DNA of 38,514 bases from JBCBZH01 sp039815415 (GCA_039815415.1 JBCBZH010000008.1:1-38514), one strand, 5' to 3'. Counted from the stretch's first letter, positions 1 through 8,209 are shown. Notes: generated by a model not told the origin, from the sequence alone. Numbers and translations are program-made.

Positions 1-1281
1 CTGCCGGGATCTGCGACGGTAGCGGGCCTGGACATTGAGCACGCGCTGAACGACAACTGGTTGATCACAGGACAGGTCGCCGGAAGCCTCGTCTCAGGCA
101 GCGAGTCCTCCATCACCTCACTTCAGCGCGCGTTCCCGCGCCTCTACCAGCGCCCGGATGCCGACCACCTTTCGGTCGACTCCTCGGCGACCAGTCTGTC
201 CGGCATGATCGCCGAGGCCAACCTCATCAAGACGAGCGGCGGCCACTGGATTGGGTCGCTCCACGCGAACCTGACCACCCCAGGATTCGATGCCAACGCC
301 CTGGGCTTCCAGCAGCGGGCTGACCAAGCCAACATCGGCGGCGTGGTGATCTATCAGCAAAACCAGCCGCAGGGCATCTTCCAGCGGTGGAGCACCAACT
401 TCTTTGCGGGCACCGGCTGGAACCTCGCAGGCGACCGGAACGGCACCTTCGTCGGTGGCAACTCGAACGGCCGGTTCAAGAACTTCTGGGGCGGCAACAT
501 CAACTGGAATGCCTGGAACCGGGGCACCAGCGACCGGCTCACGCGGGGCGGTCCCATCGCTCGAAGCCCGGGTGGCGTCTTCATCGGAACCAATGTGTGG
601 TCAGACGACCGCAAGATGGTGTCTGGCTACGGCTTTGTCGGCGGACGCACCAACGAGTTGGGAGACTGGGCCGTCTTCCCAGAGATTGGGCTCGAGGTTC
701 GCCCCAGCTCGTCCCTGACCGTCTCCTTCGGACCCGAGGTGAGCTTCAGCCGCGACAACCGCCAGTACGTCACCGCTTTCGATGACGAGGCCGCCACGGC
801 CACGTTCGGGCGCCGCTACGTCTTCGGCCAGCTCGACGCCACCACGCTCTCGATGAGCACGCGCGTCAACTGGACGTTTACGCCGGACCTGACGCTCCAG
901 CTCTATGCTCGCCCGTTCGTCACGCGAGGCCAGTACTCCAACTTCAAGAACTTCGACCAGCCGGGCGCCTTCGAGCTGCCGGTCTTCGGCGTAGACCAGG
1001 GCACCGTCACCGAGAACGCCGACGGCTCTTCGACCATCGACCCCGGCGATGGCGGCAACCCGTTCTCGCTCGCCCGTGACTTTACCGTGCGCTCGCTCCA
1101 GGGCAACGCCGTGCTTCGCTGGGAATACCGCCCCGGCTCGGCGCTCTTTCTCGTGTGGCAGCAGCAGCGCGACGGGTTTGAGCGGGACGGAGGCCTCGAG
1201 TTTGGGCGCGACGTCGGCGGCTTGTTCACGGACCCGCTCCGCAACGTCTTCCTCGTCAAGCTGAGCTACTGGCTCGGCTAG
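1..1281 (+). CDS. DUF5916-type outer-membrane protein, C-terminal part (5' truncated by window edge)
   Basis: The frame is open from base 1, so only the last 426 residues are visible; the gene starts upstream. The sequence is made of alternating polar/hydrophobic strands rich in aromatic residues. It ends in a segment (LRWEYRPGSALFLVWQQQ, then a run to a terminal LSYWLG) that I recognise from the C-terminus of DUF5916 proteins. Those are large Bacteroidota proteins with an N-terminal family-9 carbohydrate-binding-like domain and a C-terminal outer-membrane barrel. The N-terminal domain and signal peptide are not in the window. A perfect hairpin (1309-1338) follows 28 bases after the stop and probably ends the transcript. 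Family assignment comes from remembered C-terminal motifs; substrate and role are unknown. Confidence 0.75.
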   Translation: MPGSATVAGLDIEHALNDNWLITGQVAGSLVSGSESSITSLQRAFPRLYQRPDADHLSVDSSATSLSGMIAEANLIKTSGGHWIGSLHANLTTPGFDANALGFQQRADQANIGGVVIYQQNQPQGIFQRWSTNFFAGTGWNLAGDRNGTFVGGNSNGRFKNFWGGNINWNAWNRGTSDRLTRGGPIARSPGGVFIGTNVWSDDRKMVSGYGFVGGRTNELGDWAVFPEIGLEVRPSSSLTVSFGPEVSFSRDNRQYVTAFDDEAATATFGRRYVFGQLDATTLSMSTRVNWTFTPDLTLQLYARPFVTRGQYSNFKNFDQPGAFELPVFGVDQGTVTENADGSSTIDPGDGGNPFSLARDFTVRSLQGNAVLRWEYRPGSALFLVWQQQRDGFERDGGLEFGRDVGGLFTDPLRNVFLVKLSYWLG

Positions 1282-1308
1282 CAGCCGTCTCCCCCCGGAC
1301 GCATATTG

Positions 1309-1338
1309 GAGGGCCTCTCGCCAGCTCGAGAGGCCCTC
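1309..1338 (+). terminator. Perfect 12-bp hairpin containing an uptake-like motif
   Basis: Arms 1309-1320 and 1327-1338 are perfectly complementary (GAGGGCCTCTCG and its reverse complement) around a 6-base loop, CCAGCT. It lies 28 bases past the DUF5916 stop and is followed by a moderately T-rich stretch (TCCTGTTTCTCC). The motif CGCCAGCTCGAG spans the loop and the top of the stem. A terminator role is inferred from position and structure; there is no uninterrupted T-run. Confidence 0.6.
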
Positions 1339-1365
1339 TCCTGTTTCTCCTCGCTCCCGGTCTCC

Positions 1366-1797
1366 ATGCCCCGATTAGCCCTCTTTCTCGGCCTGCTCCT
1401 CGCCATCGCCAGCCCGACGCTGGCCCAGCCATCCGATTTTGAACAGGTCGAAACCACGGTCTCGTATTACCTCGACGGTGGCACCGCCAATGACTTCGAG
1501 CTGCTGAGCCGCGCCTTTCACCCGACGGCCACGATGCGCTGGATCGGCCGCGAGGGCTACACCGATGTCAATGCCGTGGACTACTTCCGGGAGATCATGC
1601 GTCCGGGCCCTCCCCAGAACCGAGAAACACGCGTGGTGTCCATCGACGTGAGTGGAAACGCGGCCAACGCGATCCTGGAGATCGACTACCCCACGTTTAC
1701 GTTTGTGGACTACATGACCTTGCTCAAAATCGACGGCGAGTGGAAGATTGTGAGCAAGGCCTTCTACCAGCGGATGCACCCTGAGACCGGGTCGTAA
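1366..1797 (+). CDS. Secreted NTF2-like (lumazine-binding-like) protein
   Basis: A 143-residue protein that starts at the ATG at 1366, directly before a good Sec signal peptide (MPRLALFLGLLLAIASPTLAQ, predicted cleavage near residue 21). An upstream in-frame extension to 1306 would run into the terminator hairpin and is rejected. The mature part has the NTF2/SnoaL-like pattern: an N-terminal helix with YYLDGGTANDFELLSRAFHPTA, a central strand region, and a C-terminal LLKIDGEWKIVSKAFY strand motif. This matches the putative lumazine-binding (Lumazine_bd_2) family common in Bacteroidota. No catalytic residues can be assigned; such proteins often bind a small ligand. Start context is C/T-rich with no Shine-Dalgarno. 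A motif copy (1799-1807) directly follows the stop. Confidence 0.8.
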   Translation: MPRLALFLGLLLAIASPTLAQPSDFEQVETTVSYYLDGGTANDFELLSRAFHPTATMRWIGREGYTDVNAVDYFREIMRPGPPQNRETRVVSIDVSGNAANAILEIDYPTFTFVDYMTLLKIDGEWKIVSKAFYQRMHPETGS

Positions 1798-1798
1798 A

Positions 1799-1807
1799 CG
1801 AGCTGGC
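1799..1807 (-). repeat. Uptake-like motif copy next to a stop codon
   Basis: CGAGCTGGC, the reverse complement of GCCAGCTCG, begins one base after the TAA of the NTF2-like gene. It lies in the 12-base gap before the 3' end of the convergent cupin gene. Confidence 0.6.
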
Positions 1808-1809
1808 GG

Positions 1810-2169
1810 TCAGAGGCGTGGCGGGTCGTGCACCGTGAGATCGGAGTCCACGTCTCCGGTATGTGCCGTGGAGGCGGGCTCGAACAGCACCACCGACGCG
1901 GTCGGCTCCGCAACGGGCCGGTGCTCAACGCCTGCAGGCACCACGAACAACTCACCCGGCCCCAATACCACGTCCCCGTCCCGCATCTCGAGCCGAAGTT
2001 GACCCTCGACGACCCAGAACATCTCATCCTCGTGGGCATGGTCGTGCCAGACGAACTCTCCTTCGAGCTTCGCCAGCTTGACCTGCTGTCCGTTTAGCTC
2101 AGCGACAATGTGGGGCGTCCAGGTGGACTCGAATAGCTGAAACTTCTCCGCGAGATTGATCGGCCTCAT
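1810..2169 (-). CDS. Cupin-domain protein
   Basis: A 119-residue single-domain cupin. The start chosen is the ATG at 2169 (MRPINLAEKFQLF), because homologues usually begin with this strand and the longer frame would overlap the divergent RidA gene. Cupin motif 1 is visible as WHDHAHEDEMFWVVEG, with the H-x-H-x3-E metal-ligand pattern. Motif 2 is visible as PAGVEHRP, with the last histidine ligand. Proteins of this size and pattern (mannose-6-phosphate-isomerase-like cupins) are usually cytosolic and bind one divalent metal; their substrate cannot be predicted. It is convergent with the NTF2-like gene (12 bases between stops) and divergent from the RidA-like gene (55 bases), so the two probably share a promoter region. 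Confidence 0.85.
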   Translation of the reverse strand: MRPINLAEKFQLFESTWTPHIVAELNGQQVKLAKLEGEFVWHDHAHEDEMFWVVEGQLRLEMRDGDVVLGPGELFVVPAGVEHRPVAEPTASVVLFEPASTAHTGDVDSDLTVHDPPRL

Positions 2170-2209
2170 GGGGTACTCGGAATCAGGATGCCCCAGTCTA
2201 CTCCCTTTC

Positions 2210-2218
2210 GCCAGCTCG
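2210..2218 (+). repeat. Uptake-like motif copy in a divergent intergenic region
   Basis: TTCGCCAGCTCGTTTCCC lies in the 55-base gap between the divergent cupin and RidA-like genes, ending six bases before the RidA ATG. It is a single copy, so it is not a terminator here. Confidence 0.55.
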
Positions 2219-2224
2219 TTTCCC

Positions 2225-2683
2225 ATGCGCACTGCTCTCTCCTTTCTTTGCATCGCGCTTCTCGCCGGATGCGCCCCGTCCGCCTCCACCACGAAGACCT
2301 CGATCTCGCCTCCGTCTATGCAGGAGGTGTCCGACACCTACGGCTACTCCCAGACGGTCCGCGTGGGCTCCACGATCTGGGTGTCCGGACAGGCCGGGTT
2401 TGGACCCGAAGGGATCCCAGAGAACGTGGAAGACCAGGCCCGACTGGCCTTCCAGAACCTCCAGCTGGTTCTCGAGGCCGCCGGGGCCACGCTCGATGAC
2501 ATCGTGGAGATGACCACCTACCACACGTCGATGACCGAGTTGGCGGGGTTTATGAGTATCAAGTCGGAGGTCATCCAGGCGCCCTACCCTGCGTGGACGG
2601 CGGTGGAGGTTGCCGGGCTGGCGGAGCCTGCGCTGAAGGTGGAGATCAAAGCCACGGCCGTCATCGGAAGCGGGGCGCGGTAA
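2225..2683 (+). CDS. RidA/YjgF-family protein carried on a lipoprotein signal
   Basis: A 152-residue protein. The ATG at 2225 begins a lipoprotein signal peptide with lipobox LLAGC (Cys16). The mature part is a RidA/YjgF/UK114 domain: YSQTVRVGSTIWVSGQAG, the helix EDQARLAFQNLQLVLEAAGATLDDIVEMTTY, and the C-terminal PAWTAVEVAGLAEPALKVEIKATA. RidA proteins are trimeric enamine/imine deaminases. The usual arginine at the family position before the PxxTAVEV-type motif is not obvious here, so activity is uncertain. A lipid anchor is unusual because classical RidA is cytosolic; envelope-anchored RidA-like proteins do occur in Bacteroidota. It is followed by a degenerate inverted motif pair at 2684-2710. 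Confidence 0.85.
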   Translation: MRTALSFLCIALLAGCAPSASTTKTSISPPSMQEVSDTYGYSQTVRVGSTIWVSGQAGFGPEGIPENVEDQARLAFQNLQLVLEAAGATLDDIVEMTTYHTSMTELAGFMSIKSEVIQAPYPAWTAVEVAGLAEPALKVEIKATAVIGSGAR

Positions 2684-2710
2684 CGAGCTGGTGACCGCCA
2701 GTTCGAGGCC
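2684..2710. repeat. Degenerate inverted pair of uptake-like motifs after a stop
   Basis: CGAGCTGGT and GCCAGTTCG, each one base off the core, face each other directly after the RidA-like stop. They can pair as GAGCTGG with CCAGTTC (one G-T pair) over a 6-base loop. The arrangement is the same as the perfect pairs elsewhere in the window. Confidence 0.5.
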
Positions 2711-2764
2711 TCTCCGCTCGACCACACACACGCTAAACTGTTCGCACCACTCTCCCCTGCCCCG

Positions 2765-3676
2765 ATGCTCCGGCCTGCTCTCGTTCTCACTGCTCTCGTC
2801 ATCGGTGCAGGCTGTGCCTCTTCCGACGACGCCTCCCCAGCACCCGAAACGACGGCTCCGGCCTCCGTACCAGTCCTCACGGAAGTGTGGCGCGTCACCG
2901 ACGGGCTCGACCGCCCCGAGTCTGTGGTCTACGATGCCCAGCGGGACGTTCTGTACGTGTCGAACATCCGCGGCGGGGCAACCGAGCAGGACGGCAACGG
3001 CTTTCTCTCACGCGTTAGCGTCGATGGCGAGATGCTCGATGCCGAGTGGCTCGCCGGCCTCGACGGTCCCAAGGGCCTCGCGCTCAGTGGCGACCGGCTG
3101 TATGTCTCGGATATCGACGAGCTGGTGGAAGTGGATATCGTGGCCGGCGAAATCGTCAATCGATATCCCGTGAACGGGGCCGCGTTCCTCAACGATGTTG
3201 CGCTGGAGGGCTCGGGATCCGTCTACGTCACAGACACCCAAACGCACCGCGTTCACCGGCTCGTGAACGGTCAGATGGAGCTGTGGATGGAGGACGAGCG
3301 CGTGCAGTCTCCGAACGGCATCACCTTTGTAGACGGCTCGCTTCTTCTCGCCGCTGCAGACTCAGCCTCGGATGCGGCCCGCACCACCCGATACGTGCGG
3401 CAGGTCGATCCTGCAACCAAAGAGCTGTCGGTGATGACGGCAACCGTTCCCGAGGGCTCCATCGATGCGATCGAAGTTGATGGCCGAGGCGGCTACTTCG
3501 TGTCCTACTGGGCTGAGGCGCGGGTGATGCATACCTCCCCTGGAGTAGAGGCCTCTCTAGTGGCCGAAGAGACTGAAGGCACGGCTGACCTGGACTACGT
3601 CGCCGAGCAGGAGATGCTGTATTTGCCTGTGATGACGGAAGGCCAGCTCGTCGCTTATCAGGTAGCCTGGCCGTAG
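2765..3676 (+). CDS. SMP-30/gluconolactonase-like beta-propeller lipoprotein
   Basis: A 303-residue protein whose ATG follows a C/T-rich tract. The signal peptide has lipobox IGAGC (Cys17), so the protein is probably anchored on the periplasmic face of a membrane. The mature part shows repeated propeller blades with SMP-30/NHL features: LDRPESVVYDAQRDVLYVSNI, GLDGPKGLALSGDRLYVSDID, FLNDVALEGSGSVYVTDT, SPNGITFVDGSLLLAA. The acidic and Asn metal ligands typical of SMP-30 (an early Glu, N-D, P-N-G) are partly visible. A lactonase or sugar-binding role is possible but not shown. Its 3' end holds a motif copy (3642-3650). Only four bases separate its stop from that of the convergent carboxylase gene. 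Confidence 0.8.
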   Translation: MLRPALVLTALVIGAGCASSDDASPAPETTAPASVPVLTEVWRVTDGLDRPESVVYDAQRDVLYVSNIRGGATEQDGNGFLSRVSVDGEMLDAEWLAGLDGPKGLALSGDRLYVSDIDELVEVDIVAGEIVNRYPVNGAAFLNDVALEGSGSVYVTDTQTHRVHRLVNGQMELWMEDERVQSPNGITFVDGSLLLAAADSASDAARTTRYVRQVDPATKELSVMTATVPEGSIDAIEVDGRGGYFVSYWAEARVMHTSPGVEASLVAEETEGTADLDYVAEQEMLYLPVMTEGQLVAYQVAWP

Positions 3677-3680
3677 TCCG

Positions 3681-5402
3681 CTACGTCTGGATCACACCCA
3701 CCCGCAAGGGTTCTATCTCTGGGTTGTGGTCCGCCATCTCGATGCCGAGCGAGACCCAGTCGCGCGTGCGGGCAGGATCGATGATCTCGTCAACCCAGAG
3801 CCGCGCGGCAGCGTAGACCGGTGAGGTAGTCTCCGCATAGCGCTTCTCGATGTCCGCGAGGCGAGCGGCGCGGTCCTCGTCCGTCAGCTCGAGGCCCTGC
3901 TTCTTGAGCTTGCGCTCCTCCACAAACAGAAGCGTCTTGGCCGCTTGGCTTCCACCCATCACGGCGATCTGGGCGCTCGGCCACGCCAGCATCAGGCGTG
4001 GATCATAGGCCTTTCCGCAGAGCGCGTAGTTGCCCGCCCCGTACGAGTTGCCCACGACCACTGTGAACTTGGGAACCACCGAGTTGGCGACCGCGCTGAC
4101 CAGCTTCGCGCCGTCCTTGATGATGCCGCCCTGCTCGGCGCGCGTGCCGACCATAAACCCGGTCACATCCTGCAGAAAGAGAAGCGGGATCTTCTTCTGG
4201 TTGCACTGCAACACGAACCGCGCGGCCTTGTCGGCGGCGTCGCCATAGATGACGCCACCGATCTGCATCTCGGAGGGCTTGCCCTGCGGCGACTTCGCGC
4301 GCACGACCTGCCGCTGGCTGGCGACAACTCCCACACTCCACCCGTCGATACGAGCGTAGCCGCAGAGGAGCGTCTGTCCGTAGTCCGCCTTGACCTCCAC
4401 CCACGAGTCCGCGTCCACGATGCGTGCCAACACCTCACGCATGTCGTAGGGCTGCGTGCGGCTCTCTGGAAACACGCCGTAGATCTCTTCGGTGTCAAAG
4501 GCCGGCGGCGTCGAGCTGGCGCGGGTGAACCCGGCGCGGTCGTGAGGCCCAAGCCCCCCCACCAGCTCGCGAACGGTCGCGAGGCACGTCGCGTCGTCGG
4601 GCATCTTGTACTCGCAGACGCCGGAGATGGCGGTTTGCGAGGTCGCTCCGCCCAGCGTCTCCGAATCCGTCTCCTCCCCAATGGCGGCCTGCACGAGGAA
4701 CGGCCCGGCGAGAAACACCGACCCCGTGCCATCCACGATCAGGCTCTCATCGGACATGATGGGCAGGTAGGCGCCGCCCGCCACGCAGCTCCCCATGATG
4801 GCCGCGATCTGTGGCACGCCCAGCGCGCTCAGCCGCGCATTGTTGCGGAAGATGCGTCCGAAGTGCTCCTTGTCTGGGAAGATCTCATCCTGCATGGGCA
4901 GGAACACGCCCGCCGAGTCCACGAGATAGACGATGGGAATGCGGTTCTCCAGCGCGATCTCCTGCGCGCGGAGGTTCTTCTTGGCGGTGATCGGAAACCA
5001 CGCGCCCGCCTTCACGGTGGCGTCGTTAGCGACGATCATGCAGAGGCGCCCCGACACGCGCCCGAGTCCTATCACGGTCCCCCCTGCCGGGCAGCCGCCC
5101 TCGGCCTCGTACATCCCGCGCCCCACGAATAGTCCCAGTTCGTGAAACGTCGTCCCGTCATCCACCAGCGCGTCGACGCGCTCGCGGGCCGTCATCTTGC
5201 CCCGCTTGTGCTCGCGGGCGATGGCCTTCTCGCCGCCTCCCCGCCGGACTTCCAGAGCCTGCGCCGCCAGCCCGTCGAGGAGCGCCCGGTTGTGAGCCAC
5301 GCGCGCCTCGTAGGCCTTACGGAGCGGCCCATCGTCGGCGATGGCGGTGCCGAGCGGGAAGGGCCGGGCTGGCGCGTCGGTGTCGAGTTGGGAATCGGAC
5401 AT
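3681..5402 (-). CDS. Acyl-CoA carboxylase carboxyltransferase (beta) subunit, methylcrotonyl-CoA carboxylase type
   Basis: A 573-residue biotin-dependent carboxyltransferase. The start chosen is the ATG at 5402 (MSDSQLDTD), after a CT-rich leader; the longer frame would add an unconserved 23-residue tail. Recognisable segments are GKMTARERVDALVDDGT near the N-terminus, VDSAGVFLPMQDEIFPDKEHFGR, MGSCVAGGAYLPIMSDE (oxyanion-hole Gly-rich motif), FLAGPFLVQAAIGEE, and the C-terminal crotonase domain with IMGGSQAAK-like MGGSQAAKTLL and WVDEIIDPARTRDW. The PMQDEIFPDKEHFGRIF stretch resembles MCC beta rather than propionyl-CoA carboxylase. It would transfer carboxylate from biotin to an acyl-CoA, as in leucine breakdown. 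No biotin carboxylase or BCCP gene is nearby. Confidence 0.88.
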   Translation of the reverse strand: MSDSQLDTDAPARPFPLGTAIADDGPLRKAYEARVAHNRALLDGLAAQALEVRRGGGEKAIAREHKRGKMTARERVDALVDDGTTFHELGLFVGRGMYEAEGGCPAGGTVIGLGRVSGRLCMIVANDATVKAGAWFPITAKKNLRAQEIALENRIPIVYLVDSAGVFLPMQDEIFPDKEHFGRIFRNNARLSALGVPQIAAIMGSCVAGGAYLPIMSDESLIVDGTGSVFLAGPFLVQAAIGEETDSETLGGATSQTAISGVCEYKMPDDATCLATVRELVGGLGPHDRAGFTRASSTPPAFDTEEIYGVFPESRTQPYDMREVLARIVDADSWVEVKADYGQTLLCGYARIDGWSVGVVASQRQVVRAKSPQGKPSEMQIGGVIYGDAADKAARFVLQCNQKKIPLLFLQDVTGFMVGTRAEQGGIIKDGAKLVSAVANSVVPKFTVVVGNSYGAGNYALCGKAYDPRLMLAWPSAQIAVMGGSQAAKTLLFVEERKLKKQGLELTDEDRAARLADIEKRYAETTSPVYAAARLWVDEIIDPARTRDWVSLGIEMADHNPEIEPLRVGVIQT

Positions 5403-5528
5403 AGAGAGAGCTGAACAGAAAAGGGCTTCCGAAGCTATCGCGGAGGACACCCGCACCGGGCGAGGGCTCAACGAAAAGCGGCGCGCCCCACTCGGGAACG
5501 CGCCGCGACCATCGGGCTGGCGGAAGGC

Positions 5529-5717
5529 CTAGAGAAAGGCTGACATCTTCTGCATCACCACCTGCCGGTCTTCGCCGGTGTGGTTCACGATGAGGTTCAC
5601 CATTTGGGTGAGGCTGCCACGAGCCTTCTTCAGCTCGGCGTCTTCCAGGCCGTCCCAGGTGGACTGGATCTGCGCCTTCATGCGCTCCCAGTTCTGGTTC
5701 ATTCTCTCCTTGCTCAT
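5529..5717 (-). CDS. CsbD-like small stress protein
   Basis: A 62-residue hydrophilic, helical protein starting at the ATG at 5717 (MSKERMNQNWERMKAQIQ). The pattern NQNWERMKAQIQSTWDGLEDAELKKARG followed by VNHTGEDRQVVMQKM matches the CsbD/UPF0337 family. Members are short, abundant, stress-induced proteins of unknown mechanism. An upstream ATG (5741) would add eight residues not typical of the family. The gene lies 126 bases upstream of the carboxylase and just downstream of a minus-strand terminator-like hairpin (5766-5790), so it is probably a separate transcript. Its leader is C/T-rich (CCAACCCCCGACGCG) with no Shine-Dalgarno. Confidence 0.8.
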   Translation of the reverse strand: MSKERMNQNWERMKAQIQSTWDGLEDAELKKARGSLTQMVNLIVNHTGEDRQVVMQKMSAFL

Positions 5718-5765
5718 CGCGTCGGGGGTTGGACCGCTCAAGGCGGATCGTTCTACAAAAAGCTG

Positions 5766-5790
5766 GAAAAAGGTACGATTGACCCGTACC
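5766..5790 (-). terminator. Intrinsic terminator-like hairpin, minus strand
   Basis: On the minus strand GGTACG and CGTACC (5785-5790 and 5772-5777) pair over a 7-base loop and are followed by five T residues (A-run 5767-5771 on the plus strand). It would end a transcript from the unknown gene 5944-6639 before csbD. The stem is short (6 bp), so efficiency is uncertain. Confidence 0.5.
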
Positions 5791-5863
5791 CCTGTAAAAC
5801 GAACAGCCCGTGCGGTTCGTGCGAGAGCGTGGACGCTGATGCTGACCGCAACGAAGGAGCGTC

Positions 5864-5872
5864 GCCAGCTCG
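5864..5872 (+). repeat. Uptake-like motif copy downstream of a gene
   Basis: GTCGCCAGCTCGAGTG (5861-5876), a full consensus copy, lies in the 226-base gap between the csbD-like gene and the 3' end of the unknown minus-strand gene. It is single, with no inverted partner nearby. Confidence 0.6.
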
Positions 5873-5943
5873 AGTGACACCTTGCTTCGAATTGGCGACG
5901 ATGGTGGACCCGAAGGCCCGTCTACGGCCCTCCCTCTACCGCT

Positions 5944-6639
5944 TTACGCTTCGCCGTGGACGAAGGCCAGCAGCTTTCGCTTGGCGATGGGCAGCAACGT
6001 CTCCTCCACCGGCAGCTCAACCTCGGAATCCAGCCGGAACGCTGCAGGTGCCGGAAGCTCTGGGCACGCATCCCGAATGGCCGCTTTCCAGGTCTGGGGC
6101 GGCGCGAGCGGATCCAGCTGGAGATCCAGAGGCGTCGTGCGGAGGCTGTGGTAGGCGCCATCAGGGCCGGTGAGTGCAGAAACCGCATAGCGCAGCACGC
6201 GCACGATGTCCGCCTCGGGCGGCAGCAGCAGGAACCCTTCGGCGTGGTAGGACGGCACCAGCCCGACCGCATTCAGCGCGACCACCTCGTTCACGAACTC
6301 ATAGAGGGTTCGCCCTTCGGCAATCGCTTCATCGATCAACGGAAGCGCCCAGCGGGCCAGATCAGCCGCCAGCAGCGGCGGCCGATCCGAGGCGAACTCG
6401 ACCTCCCCCGCATCCCAGTCGATCCCAATGGCGGTGCCGGGCTGAGCGGCATCGAGGCGGTCCAGCCCATCCAGGACTGCCGTGAGATCCCTACGGAGGG
6501 CGACGAGGTCCGCGAGGTGCGGGTATACGCACGTCCGTCCAAAGGCACGGTGGGCGTCCTGAAGACCAGACAGCACACGATACCGGGCGGCTTCTTCGTC
6601 GGCAGCAGCAGCGAACAGCGAGAGGGACAGGGCAGACAT
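5944..6639 (-). CDS. Conserved hypothetical protein
   Basis: A 231-residue protein I do not recognise. It has no signal peptide or membrane segment, so it is probably cytosolic. It is acidic and alpha-helical in character, with features such as FGRTCVYPHLADLVALRRDL, a TAIGIDWDAGEVEF strand pair, and a C-terminal VEETLLPIAKRKLLAFVHGEA. Codon choice (G/C at third positions) and a CT-rich leader (CTGTTCCCCCGGTCTC) before the ATG support a real gene, and no better frame exists on the other strand. It is divergent from murA, with a 217-base shared upstream region in which I see no clear operator. Confidence 0.65.
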   Translation of the reverse strand: MSALSLSLFAAAADEEAARYRVLSGLQDAHRAFGRTCVYPHLADLVALRRDLTAVLDGLDRLDAAQPGTAIGIDWDAGEVEFASDRPPLLAADLARWALPLIDEAIAEGRTLYEFVNEVVALNAVGLVPSYHAEGFLLLPPEADIVRVLRYAVSALTGPDGAYHSLRTTPLDLQLDPLAPPQTWKAAIRDACPELPAPAAFRLDSEVELPVEETLLPIAKRKLLAFVHGEA

Positions 6640-6856
6640 GAGACCGGGGGAACAGCTCGTTCACAAAATCTTAGCAAGAACCGGACCAGCGTGAGGGGCA
6701 TTCCTCCGCGCCCGTTCACAGCCTGGACCTCCCTGAAGACCGTACGTTTCATCTGCAAGACAGCCCATGCGGCTGGTCTGGCTGCGCCGCCCGCCTCGAA
6801 CCCGTGGCGATGGGCGGCGTTTGGCTTCTGTTGCCCCTCTGCCCCTCTCTTCCCCA

Positions 6857-8209
6857 ATGGACAAGCTCGTCATCCAGGGCGGTCAACCGCTCACCGGCAC
6901 GCTACACGTCGGCGGCTCCAAGAACACCGCACTGCCACTCATGGCCGCCGCCGTCCTCGCCGACGGCGTGACCACCATCCACAACATCCCGGTTCTGCAG
7001 GACGTGTACACGTTCTCGAACGTGCTTCGCGTGACAGGCTGCCGGGTTACGTTCGCTCCCGATGACGATCCGAATAACGTCGAGACGCTGACGATCGACG
7101 CACGGGATGTGCACCATCTCGAGGCCCCGTACGACCTCGTCAAGAAGATGCGGGCATCGTTCTATATGCTTGGCGCCCTCCTGGGTCGAGCTGGCGAAGC
7201 GAAGGTGTCGCTGCCCGGCGGATGCGCTTGGGGACCGCGCCCGGTAGACCTCCACATCGAGGGCATGAAGGCGCTCGGCGCTGAGATCCACGAGGAAGGC
7301 GGCTACGTGATTGCCAAGGCACCGGGTGGTCGTCTGAAGGGCGGCACGATGCGGTTTGAACCGTCGTCTGTGGGCGCCACCATCAACGTGATGCTGGCGG
7401 CCGTGACAGCGGAGGGCGAATCCGTACTTGAGAACGCCGCGGCAGAGCCCGACGTGGTGGTGTTCGGCGAGATGCTTCAGGTGATGGGCGCTCAGATTGA
7501 GGGCCTCGGCACGACGACCATCCGCGTGCAGGGCGTCGACAAGCTCGAAGCCGTCGAGTTCACCAACTGCCCCGATCGCATCGAGTTGGGGACGTACATG
7601 GTGGCTGCGGCCATCGCTGCAGAGCCGGGAGAGGAGATCCGCATTACGGGTGCCGAGCCCAAGCATCTCGGAGCTGATTTCATCGAGCGCTTCGGCGAGA
7701 CCGGCGTGCCCTTCTCGTTCGACGGCGACACGGTAACAATCACGGGTACTGACCGCATCCATCCGGTGTCTATCGAGACAGCCCCGTATCCGGGCTTCCC
7801 CACCGACCTGCAAGCGCAGTGGACAGTGATGATGACCCAGGCAGAAGGCCCGTCCACCGTGCGCGACACGGTCTACACGGACCGCTTCAAGCACATCCCC
7901 GAGCTGCGACGTCTCGGCGCGGATGTCCGTGCACAGGGCGACACGGTCCACATCGCGGGCAAGGCGCCAGCTTCTGGCGATGGCGCCCCGCCACGCCTGA
8001 TGACCGGCGCCACGGTGATGTCCACAGATCTGCGCGCGAGCGTATCGCTCGTGCTGGCAGGCATGGTGGCCCAGGGCGAGACGCATGTGCTGCGTGTCTA
8101 CCACCTCGACCGCGGCTACGAGCGCCTCGAGACGAAGCTCCAAAACGCGGGCATCGCCATCGAGCGTGCCACGTACGACCCGGCCCACGCCGAGGGCCAT
8201 CCGGCGTAG
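6857..8209 (+). CDS. murA: UDP-N-acetylglucosamine 1-carboxyvinyltransferase (MurA)
   Basis: A 450-residue enzyme catalysing the first committed step of peptidoglycan synthesis: transfer of enolpyruvate from PEP to UDP-GlcNAc in the cytosol. The start chosen is the ATG at 6857 (MDKLVIQGGQPLTGTLHVGGSKN), the usual N-terminus; an upstream frame to 6767 has no conserved content. Visible motifs are SKN (residues 21-23, Lys22 binds PEP), the active-site loop GGCAWGPRPVDLHIEGM with catalytic Cys123 (a Cys, so the fosfomycin-sensitive type), PDRIELGTYMVAAAI, and PYPGFPTDLQAQ with the catalytic-base Asp. Length is slightly above the usual ~420 residues. An internal motif copy encodes the RAG of LLGRAGEAKVSLPGG. 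The stop codon lies in a small tandem repeat. Confidence 0.97.
   Translation: MDKLVIQGGQPLTGTLHVGGSKNTALPLMAAAVLADGVTTIHNIPVLQDVYTFSNVLRVTGCRVTFAPDDDPNNVETLTIDARDVHHLEAPYDLVKKMRASFYMLGALLGRAGEAKVSLPGGCAWGPRPVDLHIEGMKALGAEIHEEGGYVIAKAPGGRLKGGTMRFEPSSVGATINVMLAAVTAEGESVLENAAAEPDVVVFGEMLQVMGAQIEGLGTTTIRVQGVDKLEAVEFTNCPDRIELGTYMVAAAIAAEPGEEIRITGAEPKHLGADFIERFGETGVPFSFDGDTVTITGTDRIHPVSIETAPYPGFPTDLQAQWTVMMTQAEGPSTVRDTVYTDRFKHIPELRRLGADVRAQGDTVHIAGKAPASGDGAPPRLMTGATVMSTDLRASVSLVLAGMVAQGETHVLRVYHLDRGYERLETKLQNAGIAIERATYDPAHAEGHPA

Noticed and set aside
3945..5132. 395-residue plus-strand open frame opposite the carboxylase
   Set aside because: Antisense shadow of a well-conserved carboxyltransferase; composition typical of GC-rich antisense frames.
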